A stretch of 64,000 nt of DNA from Metridium senile (Eukaryota; Cnidaria; Anthozoa; Actiniaria; Metridiidae). Position 1 is the first letter of the stretch. Every line of letters begins with the position of its first letter. Shown here piece after piece: positions 1-12,221 of the stretch. The position numbers and the translations under genes were made by a program. The stretch covers positions 10,897,655 through 10,961,654 of the forward strand of contig OX459104.1 in the NCBI GenBank assembly GCA_949775045.1. The letters are read 5' to 3'. The notes under the pieces were generated by a model. That model did no database searches and was not told the origin of the DNA. It worked only from the letters and a program-made list of their open reading frames with translations.

Positions 1-14
1 TGTTGGTCAATAGT

Positions 15-200
15 CCAGTTTCACGTTATATAGCACATCTGTACTTTGTATAAAAGGCTCATTTGTACAAGCTAAGCTGCCTCAACTTATTGTAAAGATA
101 TTAACATATTCGTAAACAATAGAAATCACATTTGTATTTTCGCTAAATCGAGTTATCCCTGTACAATTGCTGTACAAGCAGTACAGTGGTGCAAAACTGT
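15..200. mobile_element. Diverged MITE, GTTTCACGTTAT family
   Basis: The left end AGTTTCACGTTATATAGCAC and right end CAGTACAGTGGTGCAAAACT resemble the copies at 42946-43194 and 61373-61586. Confidence 0.5.
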
Positions 201-674
201 AGTATTGTGATAATCTCAGACCTATTGTTTTTAATATGTAATCACTTATTTCAAAAAGGTTGACGGAGTTAGGACGAAGTTTGGACCCTGACATTGATTA
301 TGTTTCTCTTCTGTGACAGAGGGAAAAATCCTGCACCATTCCATCACCCATTTAGTGAAGAAGAGCGCTAGCTTATAATTCATGTTTTAGATCATTAATA
401 CAACCACATAACTTGAATGTGAAAACACCGTCCCTTTCGTTTGTGCGGCCACGTTACCGGTAATGAATTTTAAAGTTTTTGCAAGCGATGACGACGGCCA
501 GCGGTTATACCCAAAAACCTAGTTACTGTAGAATCCAAGATGACTGACTGATTCAAGAAACCTATAATTATTCCGGATTTGAAAATGCTCCAATTAACAC
601 ATGCGGCATAGCTAAGATAGTTTACGAAACAAAATATTTCCCAAATAAACTTATTGAAACCGCCTTTTTTCCTA

Positions 675-808
675 AAAAATCGTGTGTTTTTCAAAGAGCT
701 CAAATTGCACTCGACCGAGTACGGTCTATTTCATTTTGTACTCTTTGAAAAACACACTCGCGTGCGAATTATTCCCAAATTGCACTCGAAACCATATGAT
801 TACCTATA
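675..808. repeat. Left-truncated copy of the 6.5-kb foldback
   Basis: GTGTTTTTCAAAGAG arms around CGACCGAGTACGGTC, ending ACCATATGATTACCT. The outer left arm is missing. Confidence 0.7.
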
Positions 809-830
809 CAAACATCTTTATTTGAAAAAA

Positions 831-930
831 GGAAGAAGAAGAAGAAGAAGAAGAAGAAGGAGAAGAACAAGAAGAACAAGAACAAGAACAAGAACAGGAA
901 CAAGAACAAGAACAAGAAAAAAAAAACGTT
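831..930. repeat. (GAA)n / (GAACAA)n low-complexity tract
   Basis: Purine-rich repeats; the poly-Arg frame is an artefact. Confidence 0.9.
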
Positions 931-1419
931 TTCCATTAACAACTACAGTAAAGGCAAACTATGATTTTCTCTAGTGCTAATCCCAGGAGAAAAACTTTCG
1001 AGCTCCACAGAAGTTTCGTTAAATTACTATGAAAACATACCAGATACATAAAAATAAAAATACCTAAGCATGCGCAATTACAACGAATGAAATAAAACAC
1101 TAAGTATTATACATAACTCAGCCATGAAGAAGAAGAAATAAAGCGGAAAAAACGTATTTTTATCTTTTGTTTGCTTAATACTCGGGCAAACAGCTTTAAA
1201 GTTTGCTTCAACATTTGTTTGATTTTGTTGAAACGTTTTTAAGCGATTTTGAATTTGAGTTTAAAAGTGTTTTATATGACTTCAATTCAATATTTCTTCT
1301 GTTCTTCGGAGTATTCGAAATGTTGATTTGGGAATATTTCAAAACACGTATAAACACGTATCAACAACGTTTAAAGGGAGTGGCAAACGATCACCATTCA
1401 ACAAAATCGAACAGTTGTT

Positions 1420-1975
1420 AAAGATATGTTGAAACCATTCTACATCGTACAACAACCATTCTACATCGTTCAACAACCATTCTACAACGTTCAACAACCA
1501 TTCTACAACGTTCAACAACCATTCTACATCGACAGTTAACAACCATTCTACATCGACAGTTAACAACCATTCTACATCGTTCAACAACCATTCTACATCA
1601 TTCAACAACCATACAACATCGTTCAACAACCATTCTACATCGTTCAACAACCATTCTACTGCGTTCAACAACCATTCTACATCGTTCAACAACCATTCTA
1701 CATCGTTCAACAACCATTCTACAACGTTGAACAACCATTCGACATCGATCAACAACCATTCTACAACGTTGAACAACCATTCGACATCGATCAACAACCA
1801 TTATACATCGATCAACAACCATTCTACATCGTTCAACAACCATTCTACATCGTTCAACAACCATTCTACAACGTTGAACAACCATTCGACATCGATCAAC
1901 AACCATTATACATCGATCAACAACCATTCTACATCGTTCAATAACAATTCTACAGCAGTCATCGACAACCATTCG
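1420..1975. repeat. 21-bp minisatellite
   Basis: About 26 copies of a 21-bp unit around AACAACCATTCTACATCGTT with point variants. Since 21 is a multiple of 3 and the unit lacks stops in several frames, it creates spurious ORFs on both strands. Confidence 0.9.
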
Positions 1976-2167
1976 ACTGCGTTCTTCAAAATTGAAAAGC
2001 TTTTAAAGCCGTTTACCAGGTCCTTTAGATGAACTGTTAACACCACTTTAAAATAAAAACGATAAATACGCGAGCACGAACGAGAAGAAGAAAAAAAATA
2101 AATAAATAAAAGACGAGACAAGAAAAGAAAAGAAAAAGAAAGATAAGAATACAAGAAAAAGACTTAC

Positions 2168-2228
2168 CGAAGCATCCAAAACACTGCAACAGCACAATTG
2201 CCAACAGTTGATTTTTCAGTGAAGCCAT
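2168..2228 (-). CDS. Possible first exon encoding a signal peptide
   Basis: ATG at 2228 encodes MASLKNQLLAIVLLQCFGCF, a good signal-peptide profile, directly followed by a GTAAGT donor at 2167. The remaining exons would lie at lower coordinates on the minus strand and probably outside the window, since no coding exon was recognised in 1-2166. Support is only the signal-like peptide plus the donor, so this could be chance. Confidence 0.3.
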
Positions 2229-3039
2229 AATGTAGATAAACAAGTTTTAAAACTTTCCATCTTATGGGCTTTAAACTGATCAATTATTAAACGGTGAGAA
2301 ACATTTTAATTAGCTATGGCTTCTACTTCAATATCATATTTATTTTAAATTGACATTTTAATTGACCAAAATCAAAATAACAGATTAGAATGACAGCAAC
2401 GTACAGAGATAAAAAGCTTGAAATAAAAACCAATTTAAATTCTTGAAAGGTTATGAGAATTTCACAAGGATGTAAAACACCGGAGCTAGAATGGCAACAT
2501 CTGTAATTTGCTTCCAAATAGCTAATTCACTTGAATGAAATTCATAGCAATAACTGACTTTCCTAAAATTCATATTTCTGCTTGCTCTTTCTGATGGTGG
2601 TGCTTATTTGTGTAAGATATATTAGGTTTGTATTGTTGCCAATTGGCAGTCGGTCTATGGCCTTATAGGATTGATTGGGGTTGATTTACAAAATAACCTT
2701 AACAGTTATTACAGTGAGGACACGCGAACCGAATCTTGACATCGCATAAGATTTGACATAAGATCTGTCATGAACACAGTGTATTTGAACTCACTCCTTC
2801 ATTTTTAGAGGTTTTGAAGCATGCAGTAGAAGGTTCAGAAAATAATAATTAACGCGAAAACAATGTTCACAGGGGGAGTATCTTCGCTGTAATTAGTATT
2901 TCAAAAACTTTCAATTACGTGCAAACACATATTGAAAGGGAGTTTACAATTTTAAAACGAACGTGTTTGACAAGTTACCATGGACACGCACTGCGCATGT
3001 TCGGATTTTCTTTCGAACAAAAGACTAACTGAAGATTTT

Positions 3040-3590
3040 ACGAATGGTTTCATGTAATTATGTATTATGCGAGTTTCTCTTATATTTTTTGACCAGGGAA
3101 AGAAACAGCTATGATCCATTTTTTTCTACTAAACTGTCTGAAATGATTGAAAGTCTTTTTTTTTTAAGTCGTTCGATATTGAACATAATTAATACAGATA
3201 TGCGCCAGTATTTTCTAACTTTCAGGATCCACCAATATGGATTAACACCAAACTTTAGACTTTTATAAAGCTCTCTTTAAAAACTTGTTGGCTATATGAG
3301 TATTAGCCTCCTCCGCAGGCAACTCCTGAGTCCGAGAGTGAGTTTCGTGATTTTGTTTCTATATGCCATAGGAAGCCCGCGACGTGTTTTTTTCTTTTTC
3401 TTTGTTTTTTTTTCTGCCTAAGAGATGCCTGCGGAGGAGGCTATATGAGTGTTATGTTTAGTTTAATTTATTGCATTTCCTACATATGAAGGCAGAGCTA
3501 AAGTCCAAAACAGCGTATGGCACCAATTGAGAGTGTCAGTGTCAGTGGAAGTGTCAGTGCTAGTGCTAGTGCTAGTGATCATGAGGCTTT
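3040..3590. repeat. Dispersed repeat, copy 1
   Basis: Shares GGATTAACACCAAAC, TTTTATAAAGCTCTCTTTAA, GCATTTCCTACATATGAAG and a CAGTGCTAGTG tract with 13660-14190. The nature of the parent element is not known. Confidence 0.7.
3304..3442. mobile_element. MITE with AGCCTCCTCCGCAGGC ends
   Basis: 16-bp perfect inverted ends. It interrupts a repeat whose other copy at about 14030 lacks it. Confidence 0.7.
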
Positions 3591-3839
3591 TGTAGCCCAA
3601 AAAAGTTGCATAGCAACGTGCACATTATTTCAGATCCGTGAATCAGTTTGTAAGCGGAGCTTTAGTCAATCTTTCAGTCTCGCATAATATTTTGATTTTA
3701 AGGTCGTCAATGAATATTTTATAGCTAATAAAACAGTAGATAAAAATAAAACTAAGGTGTGCTCAGTAGATACATTTATGAAATGACTCTTAAAAGCCCG
3801 TTCAAAACTTTCAAAACATCAAATGTACCTTTTAATTAA

Positions 3840-4023
3840 CAAATTGCACATGGTTTTGAGTTGTCTGTCCTCTTATTGACACACTCTTGACGTCATAAAA
3901 TGTTCAAAACTCATGTGGAACCACGAGCGTAGCGAGGGGTTTCACTGCAAAGTTTTGAACATTTTATGACGTCAAGAGTGTGTCAATAAGAGGACAGACA
4001 ACGAAAAATCCATGTGCAATTTG
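3840..4023. repeat. Foldback element, about 184 bp
   Basis: Long arms (TGTCTGTCCTCTTATTGACA and complement) around ACGAGCGTAGCGAGG. Confidence 0.85.
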
Positions 4024-5280
4024 GTTTTTACAACACAAACCAAAATAAATGTACAAAAAGTAAAATGTCAGTTAAATGACGAAAACTGACGAATTTGTCA
4101 CGCACCGAACTCAATGGTTTCTCTTCAAGCTACGGAAAATCACACAATTTACGAAAGGGATCTTTTTTCAGCCGATAGATATAAGCCTATTTTCATACAG
4201 AAATACAGTGTACTGTTTGTCTTTAGAGAGCTAAGTGAAGTTAAAAAAGTACAAAAAACGTCAAACATGGCCGATTAGCTGGGTTCAGGTTTCACCCATA
4301 AAAATTGCATAAAAATGCATAAAAACTGATCATATCGAAGATTATACAATACCTGATATCTCTATCCTTTGTAAAACATTCTACACTTTTCAAATCAGTC
4401 CTGAAAGAATGGTGCCGGTTCGTCCAAAATGTAATTTTGAGCACGTTTTTGCTGAAAAGACTACCGATTTGATTGAAAGTGAAAATTTGTCGAAAAGACT
4501 GAAAAACGCATAAAATTAAAACGACAGCAACTCTATGACAGCATAGTTACATTTATTAAAATTTCCTACTTACAGAAAAGTAATTTCCATTGATAGTTTA
4601 TCCATAAACTTGTTTTTACAATCCTTTTTCGATGAAAAAACTTTGTCGATGACAAACTTTCCCTCAATTCCGCACGAGTGTTGTGTGACATGATGGCGTA
4701 AGCACAGTGTGTCTGTCCTCTTATTGATCACGGTAAATCAACCAATAAGCGCGCGAGAATTCACACAAGTGTTGTAAAATTACCTATTGTATGCTCAAGA
4801 GTGTGCGTTTCCTATACTAATTGATATTTGGATTGTCCTGACTATGAACATATTGGACGTAGACAGTCGGTGCATATTAACAAATTTATCATTCACCAAA
4901 AAAGCTTGACTTGACGATTTCTTTAGAATTTTTCAATCTTGGTCTTGTTAATGTATTATTTATAGCTATTGAAAAAGTAGAAAAAAAGGAAAATTAAAAT
5001 CAATTTATGACTCATTTATGAAATGTTTGCTCAGATTTAACCACAAAATTTAATTTAACGTTATAATTTCCTATGATCAAAACAGTCTATTTGTTTTATA
5101 TTATCGCCGGTTTTTGACGCTGTGTTTTAATGAATACTCGTAAAGTGAAAAATTGAAACGTTTTTCATACTTAGTTTGTGCAAAATTAACAAGGTAAACT
5201 TAACCATATCATCAGTCAGAGGATAGAAGACAGCGTTGAAAGCAGAGAGAGCTAAGACAACAAACCCCGGCCCCAAATCG
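4024..5280. other. No gene recognised; dispersed repeat pieces
   Basis: 4800-5130 shares stretches (ATTCACCA, TATGATCAAAACA, GACAGTCGGTGCAT) with 5990-6440 and 11280-11800. No coding exon seen. Confidence 0.5.
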
Positions 5281-5287
5281 ACCCTCC

Positions 5288-5368
5288 AAGTTTACTTGTG
5301 ATCTGTGTGGAAAGGACTGTCGCGCAAGGATTGGCGGCTTGCTGAGTCATTCAAGACGATGTTCTTAA
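5288..5368 (+). mobile_element. 3'-terminal scrap of a non-LTR retrotransposon (C2H2 finger end of ORF2)
   Basis: The frame reads KFTCDLCGKDCRARIGGL then LSHSRRCS and stops: a single CxxC...H zinc knuckle typical of the extreme C-terminus of invertebrate LINE-type ORF2 proteins. An Arg/Lys-rich lead-in (AERAKTTNP) lies just upstream in another frame. The reverse transcriptase is absent, so this is a dead 5'-truncated fragment. Confidence 0.5.
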
Positions 5369-6204
5369 AAGGACTGACTGACAATTTACCGCGGCGCTAC
5401 CATTACCTTAAGAGATCGACGGATGCCTACTAACATTTGATAAATATTTAATCAAAAAGAACAGTGATACTAGATTAAAGATATTAAGCTTCGAGTACAC
5501 TCATCTTTATTCACCATCATTATGAGTAACGTAAAATCGTAACGGTTACACTATTAAGAGAAGGCATCATTTTTGACAGTCTTTTCTGTGGCGGCTCGCC
5601 ATTACGTCTGAACTTTATTACATCAGATGAATGTAGTTTGTTGAATTTCTTTCTCATGCCGCAAGGGCTTTTCTCGGGGATATCAATGTTTTTCCCTTCA
5701 ATGAAAATCATCGTGTGATTGTGCGTTGTGTGTTGTGAACATTGCATGTAGTTGTAGTCACAGTGAGCGACTTCTTCCTCACGGAAGAGCCTAGACGTGG
5801 AGTGATGGTTGTACAAAAACACACCTTTTATAATAAATATCGTTTTCAGCTTTTCAGCTCATTGTCATTTGTTGATATGGTTTTAATTTTTGGTTTTTGA
5901 TTTTTCAAATATCTTCCTTTCTCAATATTGACAAACTTGTAGCCATTCAATATAACACAATGTACGGTTGGCGGGCAACGTATCCGCTCTCAAAATATTT
6001 CTTCTAAAGTACTAGCATAATTGAAAGTCTGTTAGTCGTTCGATATTTATCAGATTAACACTAAAATTTGGAATTTGATTAAGCTCGATATGTTTTTTTT
6101 GGATATTGCACAAATTGAAACAAATTTGAAGCAAATTGAACACAAACAGTCGGTACATAATAATAGTTATTAATCAGCATAATAGTCACCAGTTGCCTTC
6201 TAGC
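5369..6204. other. No gene recognised
   Basis: A 100-codon minus frame at 5520-5822 lacks an ATG at its start and any recognisable domain. 5990-6200 is a dispersed-repeat copy. Confidence 0.4.
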
Positions 6205-6376
6205 GATTGCTTCGTATCAGAATCACCGTATGCAATCTTGAAAACAATTCCATTACCATATATGGTATTATATGTGAGAAGTAACAAAAGACCTTGATTA
6301 GCGCGCGATATGTTTTTCTTTTTTTAACAGGTTGAGATTGCAACATGACAATTGGCATATCTTTGATAAGTGGATT
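6205..6376. mobile_element. Small insertion repeat, copy 1
   Basis: A CGTATCA-edged segment with ACCATATATGGTAT inside. It occurs as its reverse complement at about 11491-11635, within copies of the same dispersed repeat. Confidence 0.55.
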
Positions 6377-6453
6377 TCTTTAGAATTGTTCAAAGTTGGT
6401 TTCATAGACATAATGCTTCGAATTTCAAATCGTCAATTATATTTTATAGCTTA

Positions 6454-7175
6454 GAGTACAAACACTAAAAGTGTGCAATACTTTGTACTATTTGTATAGG
6501 TAATCATATGGTTTCGAGTTCAATTTGGGATTAATTCGCACGAGTGTGTTTTTCAAAGAGTACAAATTGCACGAGACCGTAGGTCGAGTGCAATTTGGCT
6601 CTTTGAAAAACACACGAGTGCGAATTATCCCAAATTGAACGAGAAACCATATGATTACTTATTAATAATATACATGAAAAAAAACTCAAGCTCTTGTTCA
6701 TTTTTTTTGGTCAGTTTTCGGCTAGTAGCGCGCGCCAAAAATGACGTGTTGATGTCGTAAGCAAGCGCGCGCTCCAGCTCAAGCGGAAGGTTCAAAACTT
6801 TCCACTAAAAACTTGGTCAGTTTTTTTGTATTTTTCTTACAAATTTTCGACGATTTTTGAAAGAATTGCCACTTAAAGTGTTTTTTAAATTACTGTCAAG
6901 CATTAGTGACTAAAATGATTTAAGAAAAGCCTATCATAATCGATTTATTTTTTTGTAATTTGCACTGTACGGAATGTAATTCGCACTGTGTTACACTTTT
7001 CTGCACTGTGTTACACTTGAACTGCCCTGCTCTCAGCCAATCAAATTCGAGTAATTTTTTCATGTATATTATTAACCACTAAATAGTGTTGATTAAACAA
7101 TAGAGAACAAAAGAATTTGCATAATTTAGCAGTATTTAGTGGTATTTATGTTGCACACTTTTAGTGTTTGTACTC
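6454..7175. mobile_element. TA-flanked TIR element, long form (722 bp)
   Basis: Inverted ends GAGTACAAACACTAAAAGTG flanked by TA on both sides, as in Tc1/mariner-type elements. Contains a foldback at 6500-6659. No transposase ORF. Confidence 0.85.
6500..6659. repeat. Foldback nested in the 722-bp element
   Basis: GTAATCATATGGTTTCGAG at the left pairs with AACCATATGATTAC at the right. The apex reads GAGACCGTAGGTCGAG. Confidence 0.8.
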
Positions 7176-7889
7176 TATAATGAGCAATAAAAAAATATAT
7201 ATCTAAAACGAATTAGTATAAACCAACGAAAAGTGCCGGTTTTGAAAACTCGTTGTTTGAAACAAAACTTTTTTTATTTCTTAATTTTTTTCTAATAGCT
7301 TAGAACTCAATATGATGCTTTTCTAGCTTTGACTTATAAAGAACAAATACGAGGAAGTAAATGGCAAAAAGGTACATGTACAGAATTTTAATATAAAGTG
7401 TTGTGAATGAATTTCACTCGCTACTGACAAACGATTTTTCAGATTTTTTAGAACCCTCGCCCTCATGGAGTAAGAATTTCTTTCCCCGGCCTCATGGGCA
7501 AGTGACTCGTAGACCATTCGTGCTGTAGCTCTAATTGTTAATTAGTTTTTGCAGATGTGCTATTTATATTGAGTGTGCATGTTTTCCTATGATTCTATTC
7601 TGATATTTATAATATCCTGATGCACGTTCTTGTGATAAAATTACAAAAGGCGCAAAAAAATATTAGAATCCAAACTTTCAGGCCCTGGGTATTCACAGTC
7701 AAACATTAAATTTGCACTTGCCTATGTGGATTCTTGCAGAATATTAGCCCCGAGCCCGGGTCTCTCTACTTGTATTCGCCTCTAAGGGCTACCTCTTCTT
7801 GGACCCTCCATTAAAACAGTAACAAGAAAAAACATTTTTTTTTTATTATGGACAATTTTAACATGTAGAGGACCATGTTTAGACGTACT
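7176..7889. other. No gene recognised
   Basis: AT-rich sequence without coding or clear repeat structure. Confidence 0.4.
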
Positions 7890-7989
7890 GTTTAATAAAC
7901 GAGCAGGAGTGTTTTATTTAGGTTTTAAAACACGAGGCGTAGCCGAGTGTTTTAAAACCTGATAAAACACGACCAGCGAGTTTATTGAA
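7890..7989. repeat. Foldback element with ACGAGGCGTAGCCGAG apex
   Basis: Arms GTTTAATAAACGAGCAGGAG and complement, then AGGTTTTAAAACAC on both sides of the apex. Confidence 0.85.
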
Positions 7990-8254
7990 GGGCTTCAAAA
8001 ACCCCAACACTTATTTAAAACTAAATTATAAAAGTTTCTTGAAGAAAAGTTCAAGTTGGAGACAAACTTTATTGGCAAGGTACACTGCGCATTCTCATAC
8101 CACACCACGCACCACTAATCACAACATTTGGCATCCCACATTTGAAAAAAGGTCGTGTATAATATAGTAGGAGCTTGATATCATTGTTTCGGATGATGCC
8201 TCTAGTAAAGGTCAATGATGAGTTGTTAAAACTGAGACCTTTGCTAGTATGATG

Positions 8255-8342
8255 GACCTTTATATCTGATAAAGGTCATCCTTATTAGTATTCTTTATAT
8301 AAAGAATACTAATAAAGATGACCTTTATCAGATATAAAGGTC
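8255..8342. repeat. 88-bp near-perfect palindrome
   Basis: GACCTTTATATCTGATAAAG returns as its complement around the centre TTTATATAAA, with one mismatch seen. Confidence 0.85.
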
Positions 8343-8409
8343 GATGCATGTGTCCAAATAGGCTAATCTAATTGGTCTAATAGCTCATTAATTATGTATG
8401 AGTTCTTTA

Positions 8410-8563
8410 AGTAATATTTCAAAAACGAGTACGAGTGTTTCATTAGGGTTTGTAAACACGATAAAACATTTGTAAGCACGAGGCCGTAGGCCGAGTGCTT
8501 TTATTGTTTTTGAGTGTTTGGAAACCCTAATGAAACACGAAGCACGAGCTTTTGGAATTACTT
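8410..8563. repeat. Foldback element with CGAGGCCGTAGGCCGAG apex
   Basis: Arms AAGTAATATTTCAAAAACGA and GTTTCATTAGGGTTT, with complements. Confidence 0.85.
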
Positions 8564-9029
8564 CTCAGTCGAATAAATAATTCATTATGCAGGAATGTGG
8601 CTAATTCTTTATAATATAATAGGTCACTCATTATGTTGCCTGGGATTATGAGAGTTATTTTGAATTCCTCTCGTGCGGAATTTATTGGATTTCGAAATAC
8701 TGTAGGGTTTATAAGGAGTGTTACGAGGTTCTTACTTGAAGTTGTTCAAAAAGGCTTAGAAAATGTTCCTTTAAGTTCAGTTGAGCAATATTTCAAATTG
8801 TACTCTAAATATAACTTGTAACTACCTACATAAGTAGTTTTTTTTTTCATTTTCTTTAGAGAATAATCCAAATTGTCATTTAAACTAAAGTTGTAACTTT
8901 AGTAGGGATCATTAAAGATGCGAATAAAGTTCATTTATGTGAGTACTTGACGTCAGTGTAATTTCTAGCTGATATAATATATACAGAGTATTTGATGGCG
9001 TGGGAAATAAGACTCTACTTTGCCAACCA

Positions 9030-9150
9030 AATCACCAATAGCTCAGCTGGTATGAAGAGGGAATTCAACTCCAAGGGTTGCAGGTTCGAGACTCGGACAC
9101 GCCAATAAAAAAAGGAAAAAAAAATAATGTAAAAATAATAATAATGTAAA
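9030..9150 (+). mobile_element. tRNA-derived SINE-like fragment
   Basis: A-box TAGCTCAGCTGG (9039-9050), B-box GGTTCGAGACT (9083-9093), then an A-rich AATAAAAAAAGG tail. The acceptor stem does not pair, so it is not a working tRNA. Confidence 0.65.
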
Positions 9151-9279
9151 TTAGGTAGAAAGGTTAAGGGAATAAAGGATAGTAAGGTAGGTAGGTAACT
9201 AGGGAATACTTATTCTTTTCAGATTTCCCACAACTATGTAGATTTAGAAATATTTTCATCACGTGTAAAATATTTTCAT

Positions 9280-9381
9280 CCCGATGAAACACGATTATAG
9301 TTGACCGGTGTTTGAAATATTTTCATCACTAGTGATGAAAATATTTCAAACACCGGTCAACTATAATCGTGTTTCATCGGG
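9280..9381. repeat. Perfect 102-bp palindrome
   Basis: Centred at 9330/9331 (ATCACTAGTGAT). Every base from 9280 pairs with its partner up to 9381, with no spacer. Confidence 0.92.
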
Positions 9382-9549
9382 GTTTCAAACCCATGCACAT
9401 GGTTCAAATGGTGTACTCACATTGGTTGATTAGCTCATGAATTATTAATGAGTTTGAAACAAATATTTTACAGTCATCTATCACAGTCTGGGCTATTCCT
9501 TGAGGCTCGCTCACACTCACCACCGCTACACTAATTATTACAGCATATA

Positions 9550-9826
9550 CACCTAATTCAAAAAAGGTTGACGGGGCGAACGGCGATTGGCAATTGGTGA
9601 TTGGCGATTACGAGACTGTGGATAATACGAATTTCTTCTTATTCTATTCTAAATTACCCAAACATCGTTAAGCGATGACCTTAGATGGATGTCTCGAAGG
9701 TTTCCCTGATCGGTGGAGGCATTGTTTGGGTAATTTAGAAACGAATAAGAAGGAATTCATATTAACCATCGCCAATCACCAATCGCCAATCGCCGTTCGC
9801 CCCGTCAACCTTCTTTGAATTAGGTG
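9550..9826. mobile_element. MITE, CACCTA family
   Basis: 277 bp, inverted ends of about 45 bp beginning CACCTAATTCAAA, then GGTTGACGGGGCGAACGG, flanked by TA. Confidence 0.85.
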
Positions 9827-10030
9827 TATCACTCCACTCACGTGTTAAGTGTTGATCAGGAGAAAGAACCAGAGACTTCTAAAATCCTCTTGGCACGTGG
9901 GAGAACAACACATCAAATTAACTCAACTCACAAATCACCCATGTATGAGCATGTAATCGACAGTGCGCTGATAGTAGAGTAGTATATAGCTAGAGTAATA
10001 CACAACTCATACCAATGTCCGGAATTTATT

Positions 10031-11111
10031 CTAGCCTCTTCTAGTGAATTTCAAACAAGATTGTCGAATATCTCTAAACCTTATAAGATAGAGAATGGGA
10101 TTGACACTAGAATTTAGTCCGAAAAATAATACTAAGATGGCTTGGAAAACAATTAAAGAGTATATTCTGTTTTTCCAAGAAAGAGCCAAACAAGAGGTAT
10201 GAATAACGGCGGCGTATAAGAGACAAGTAGACATCCCAGAATAATCAACATTGTTTTTAATGTTCTTTTGTATCTTTGGACATCAAATGATCCTTGTTGG
10301 CCGGCTTGCTCTGGTTGTACTTGCGATGTATACCGATGAAGACTTCTGAAGGATGCAATATAAATTATACATGTTGCTAGCAAAGTTAAAATGCCAGACC
10401 CCCAGAAAAACCTAATACGGTAAAGTGTTTCTCCGTTGTCAATTTTCAGGAGCAGCATTGTTAAAACCAATGTGGTTACCCAGATAGAAACAACCAGTTT
10501 GGTTGTTCTTTTCTTGGTGACAATGGATCTGTAACGTTGCTTTAGATTCAGCGCCAAATATCTGTCGATACTGATCAGTAGAGACATGCTGAGCGATGCG
10601 GATCCAAGAAATTGTGTTACCACTTCAAAACATTGTAGCAAACGACAAACAATCTTCGAGATAATACGGTAAAGTGTTTCTCCGTTGTCAATTTTCAGGA
10701 GCAGCATTGTTAAAACCAATGTGGTTACCCAGATAGAAACAACCAGTTTGGTTGTTCTTTTCTTGGTGACAATGGATCTGTAACTTCAAAACATTGTAGC
10801 AAACGACAAACAATCTTCGAGATGTCTTGCAACAGGAAAACACATGCTGCTGCCACTAGTGGTTGGAATATCAAACCAACCAATAGATCGGTGAACGCTA
10901 AACTTGTTATCAGAATATAGGAAGGAGTATGGAGATTCGGCGATCTTAAGATTGAAACGATGATCAATCCATTTCCAAATGTAGCAGAGACTATCAGCAC
11001 AACGTTAATACCGATGTTAAAGTACACATACTTGGTGAAGAAATCCAAATTCTGCGACATATAAGATACCATAGATTGCCAAGCTGGCTCACAAACTTCT
11101 GCTTTATTCAT
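10031..11111 (-). pseudogene. Class A GPCR, disrupted by internal duplication and a frameshift
   Basis: The minus-strand reading begins at ATG 11111 (MNKAEVCEPAWQSM) and gives TM1 (FGNGLIIVSIL), TM2 (LAFTDLLVGLIF), TM3 with IDRYLAL (the DRY motif), TM5, TM6 (LLVSYTPPLFIPL) and TM7 with NPILYLI (NPxxY type), ending CLKFTRRG. Two breaks divide it. First, 10663-10823 repeats parts of the TM3-TM4 coding sequence that also lie at about 10414-10533 and 10622-10662; this adds sequence and shifts frame. Second, one base is out near 10160 (around an AAAAAC run), between TM6 and TM7. Single-exon coding with no introns fits rhodopsin-class receptors of cnidarians. The ligand class cannot be told. It is a pseudogene if the sequence is right; assembly of divergent haplotypes could also create the duplication. 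Confidence 0.8.
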
Positions 11112-11279
11112 CTCTCTTCTTAACAAACTTACTTTTGAAGTAAGATAACACAAGCAGATATATGTACAGTTTTAGGCAGCTTTTATAGACAAATTGAAAT
11201 TAGCGTTTATTGATTGTCTTTGTTTGCCTTAGCTGTAATTGGCTCATTAAGCAAATGAGGTTTTTTTTTTCTTTGGCTA

Positions 11280-11800
11280 TAATAGATATTTGAATTGTAC
11301 TGGCTGCGAGAAAATTGATTAAAGACAGTCAGTACATAATAATTGTTATCATTCACCATAATAGTCACTAGTGTGCCTTCTAGTGATTTCTTCGATTTCT
11401 TTACAATTGTTCAAAATTGGTTTCCAAGCTAGAAACGATGTTTCGATTTTAAGATTGTCAATTATATCTTAAAGTTTTATCACACACGTATCAAAGATAT
11501 GCCTATTGTTCGGTTGTAATCTCAAGCTGTTAAAAAAAAAAAAAAGTATCGCGCGTTAATCAAAGTATTTTGTTACTTCTCACCTACGATACCATATATG
11601 GTAATGGCATTGTTTGCATACGGTATTTCTGATACGAATAGACAAATAGAAAACTAAAATAAATTAGTTCTTGTAGATGTGCTCAATAAATACATTTATG
11701 AAATGTTTGTTCAGGCTCCACCATAAAGTTTAATGTTTTTCTATGATCAAAACAATACATTATTTTATAATATTAGCGCTGGTTTTAAAGCTTATGATGC
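11280..11800. repeat. Dispersed repeat with nested small insertion
   Basis: Homologous to 4840-5130 and 5990-6440. 11491-11635 is the inverted copy of 6205-6376. 11808-11890 partly repeats 11650-11720. Confidence 0.6.
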
Positions 11801-12088
11801 AATCAGTAGACAAATAGAAAACAAAAATGAATTAGTTCTTGCAGATGTGCTCAATAATATATGAAATGAGTTATTTATGAAATGTTTGATCGGGCTCCAC
11901 CATAATTCCCCTTGATTTTCCTTGACGACTCCTAATTTGGAATGAAAACCATTTTTGAGGCTACTGTCCTCCATATATGGAGGCGTAGCCTTATTGCTGT
12001 CGTGAATGTAAGATAGACCATAACACCACAGGAAACCCGACAATACCAATTTCGTCACGTGATCGACACGTCGTATGACTGTAATTTC

Positions 12089-12221
12089 GAGAATAGCTGT
12101 TATTACAGTTAAAGAATGGATTCAAATCGAGGCTTTCGGGCAAACCTATTGTTTTCGCCCGAAAGCCTCGACTTCAACCCATTGTTCAAAATCATTTGCA
12201 TATAACTGTAATAACAGCTAT
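12089..12221. repeat. Foldback element
   Basis: Arms AATAGCTGTTATTACAGTTA and an inner CGAGGCTTTCGGGC, with complements. Confidence 0.8.

Noticed and set aside
1339..2032. Long overlapping ORFs on both strands
   Set aside because: Products of the 21-bp minisatellite; repetitive peptides with no domain.
5520..5822. 100-codon minus-strand frame with several Cys and basic residues
   Set aside because: It starts at GTG, has no signal peptide, convincing splice context or recognisable family.
9036..9105. Functional tRNA gene
   Set aside because: A- and B-boxes are present but the acceptor stem does not pair and the A-rich tail indicates a SINE.
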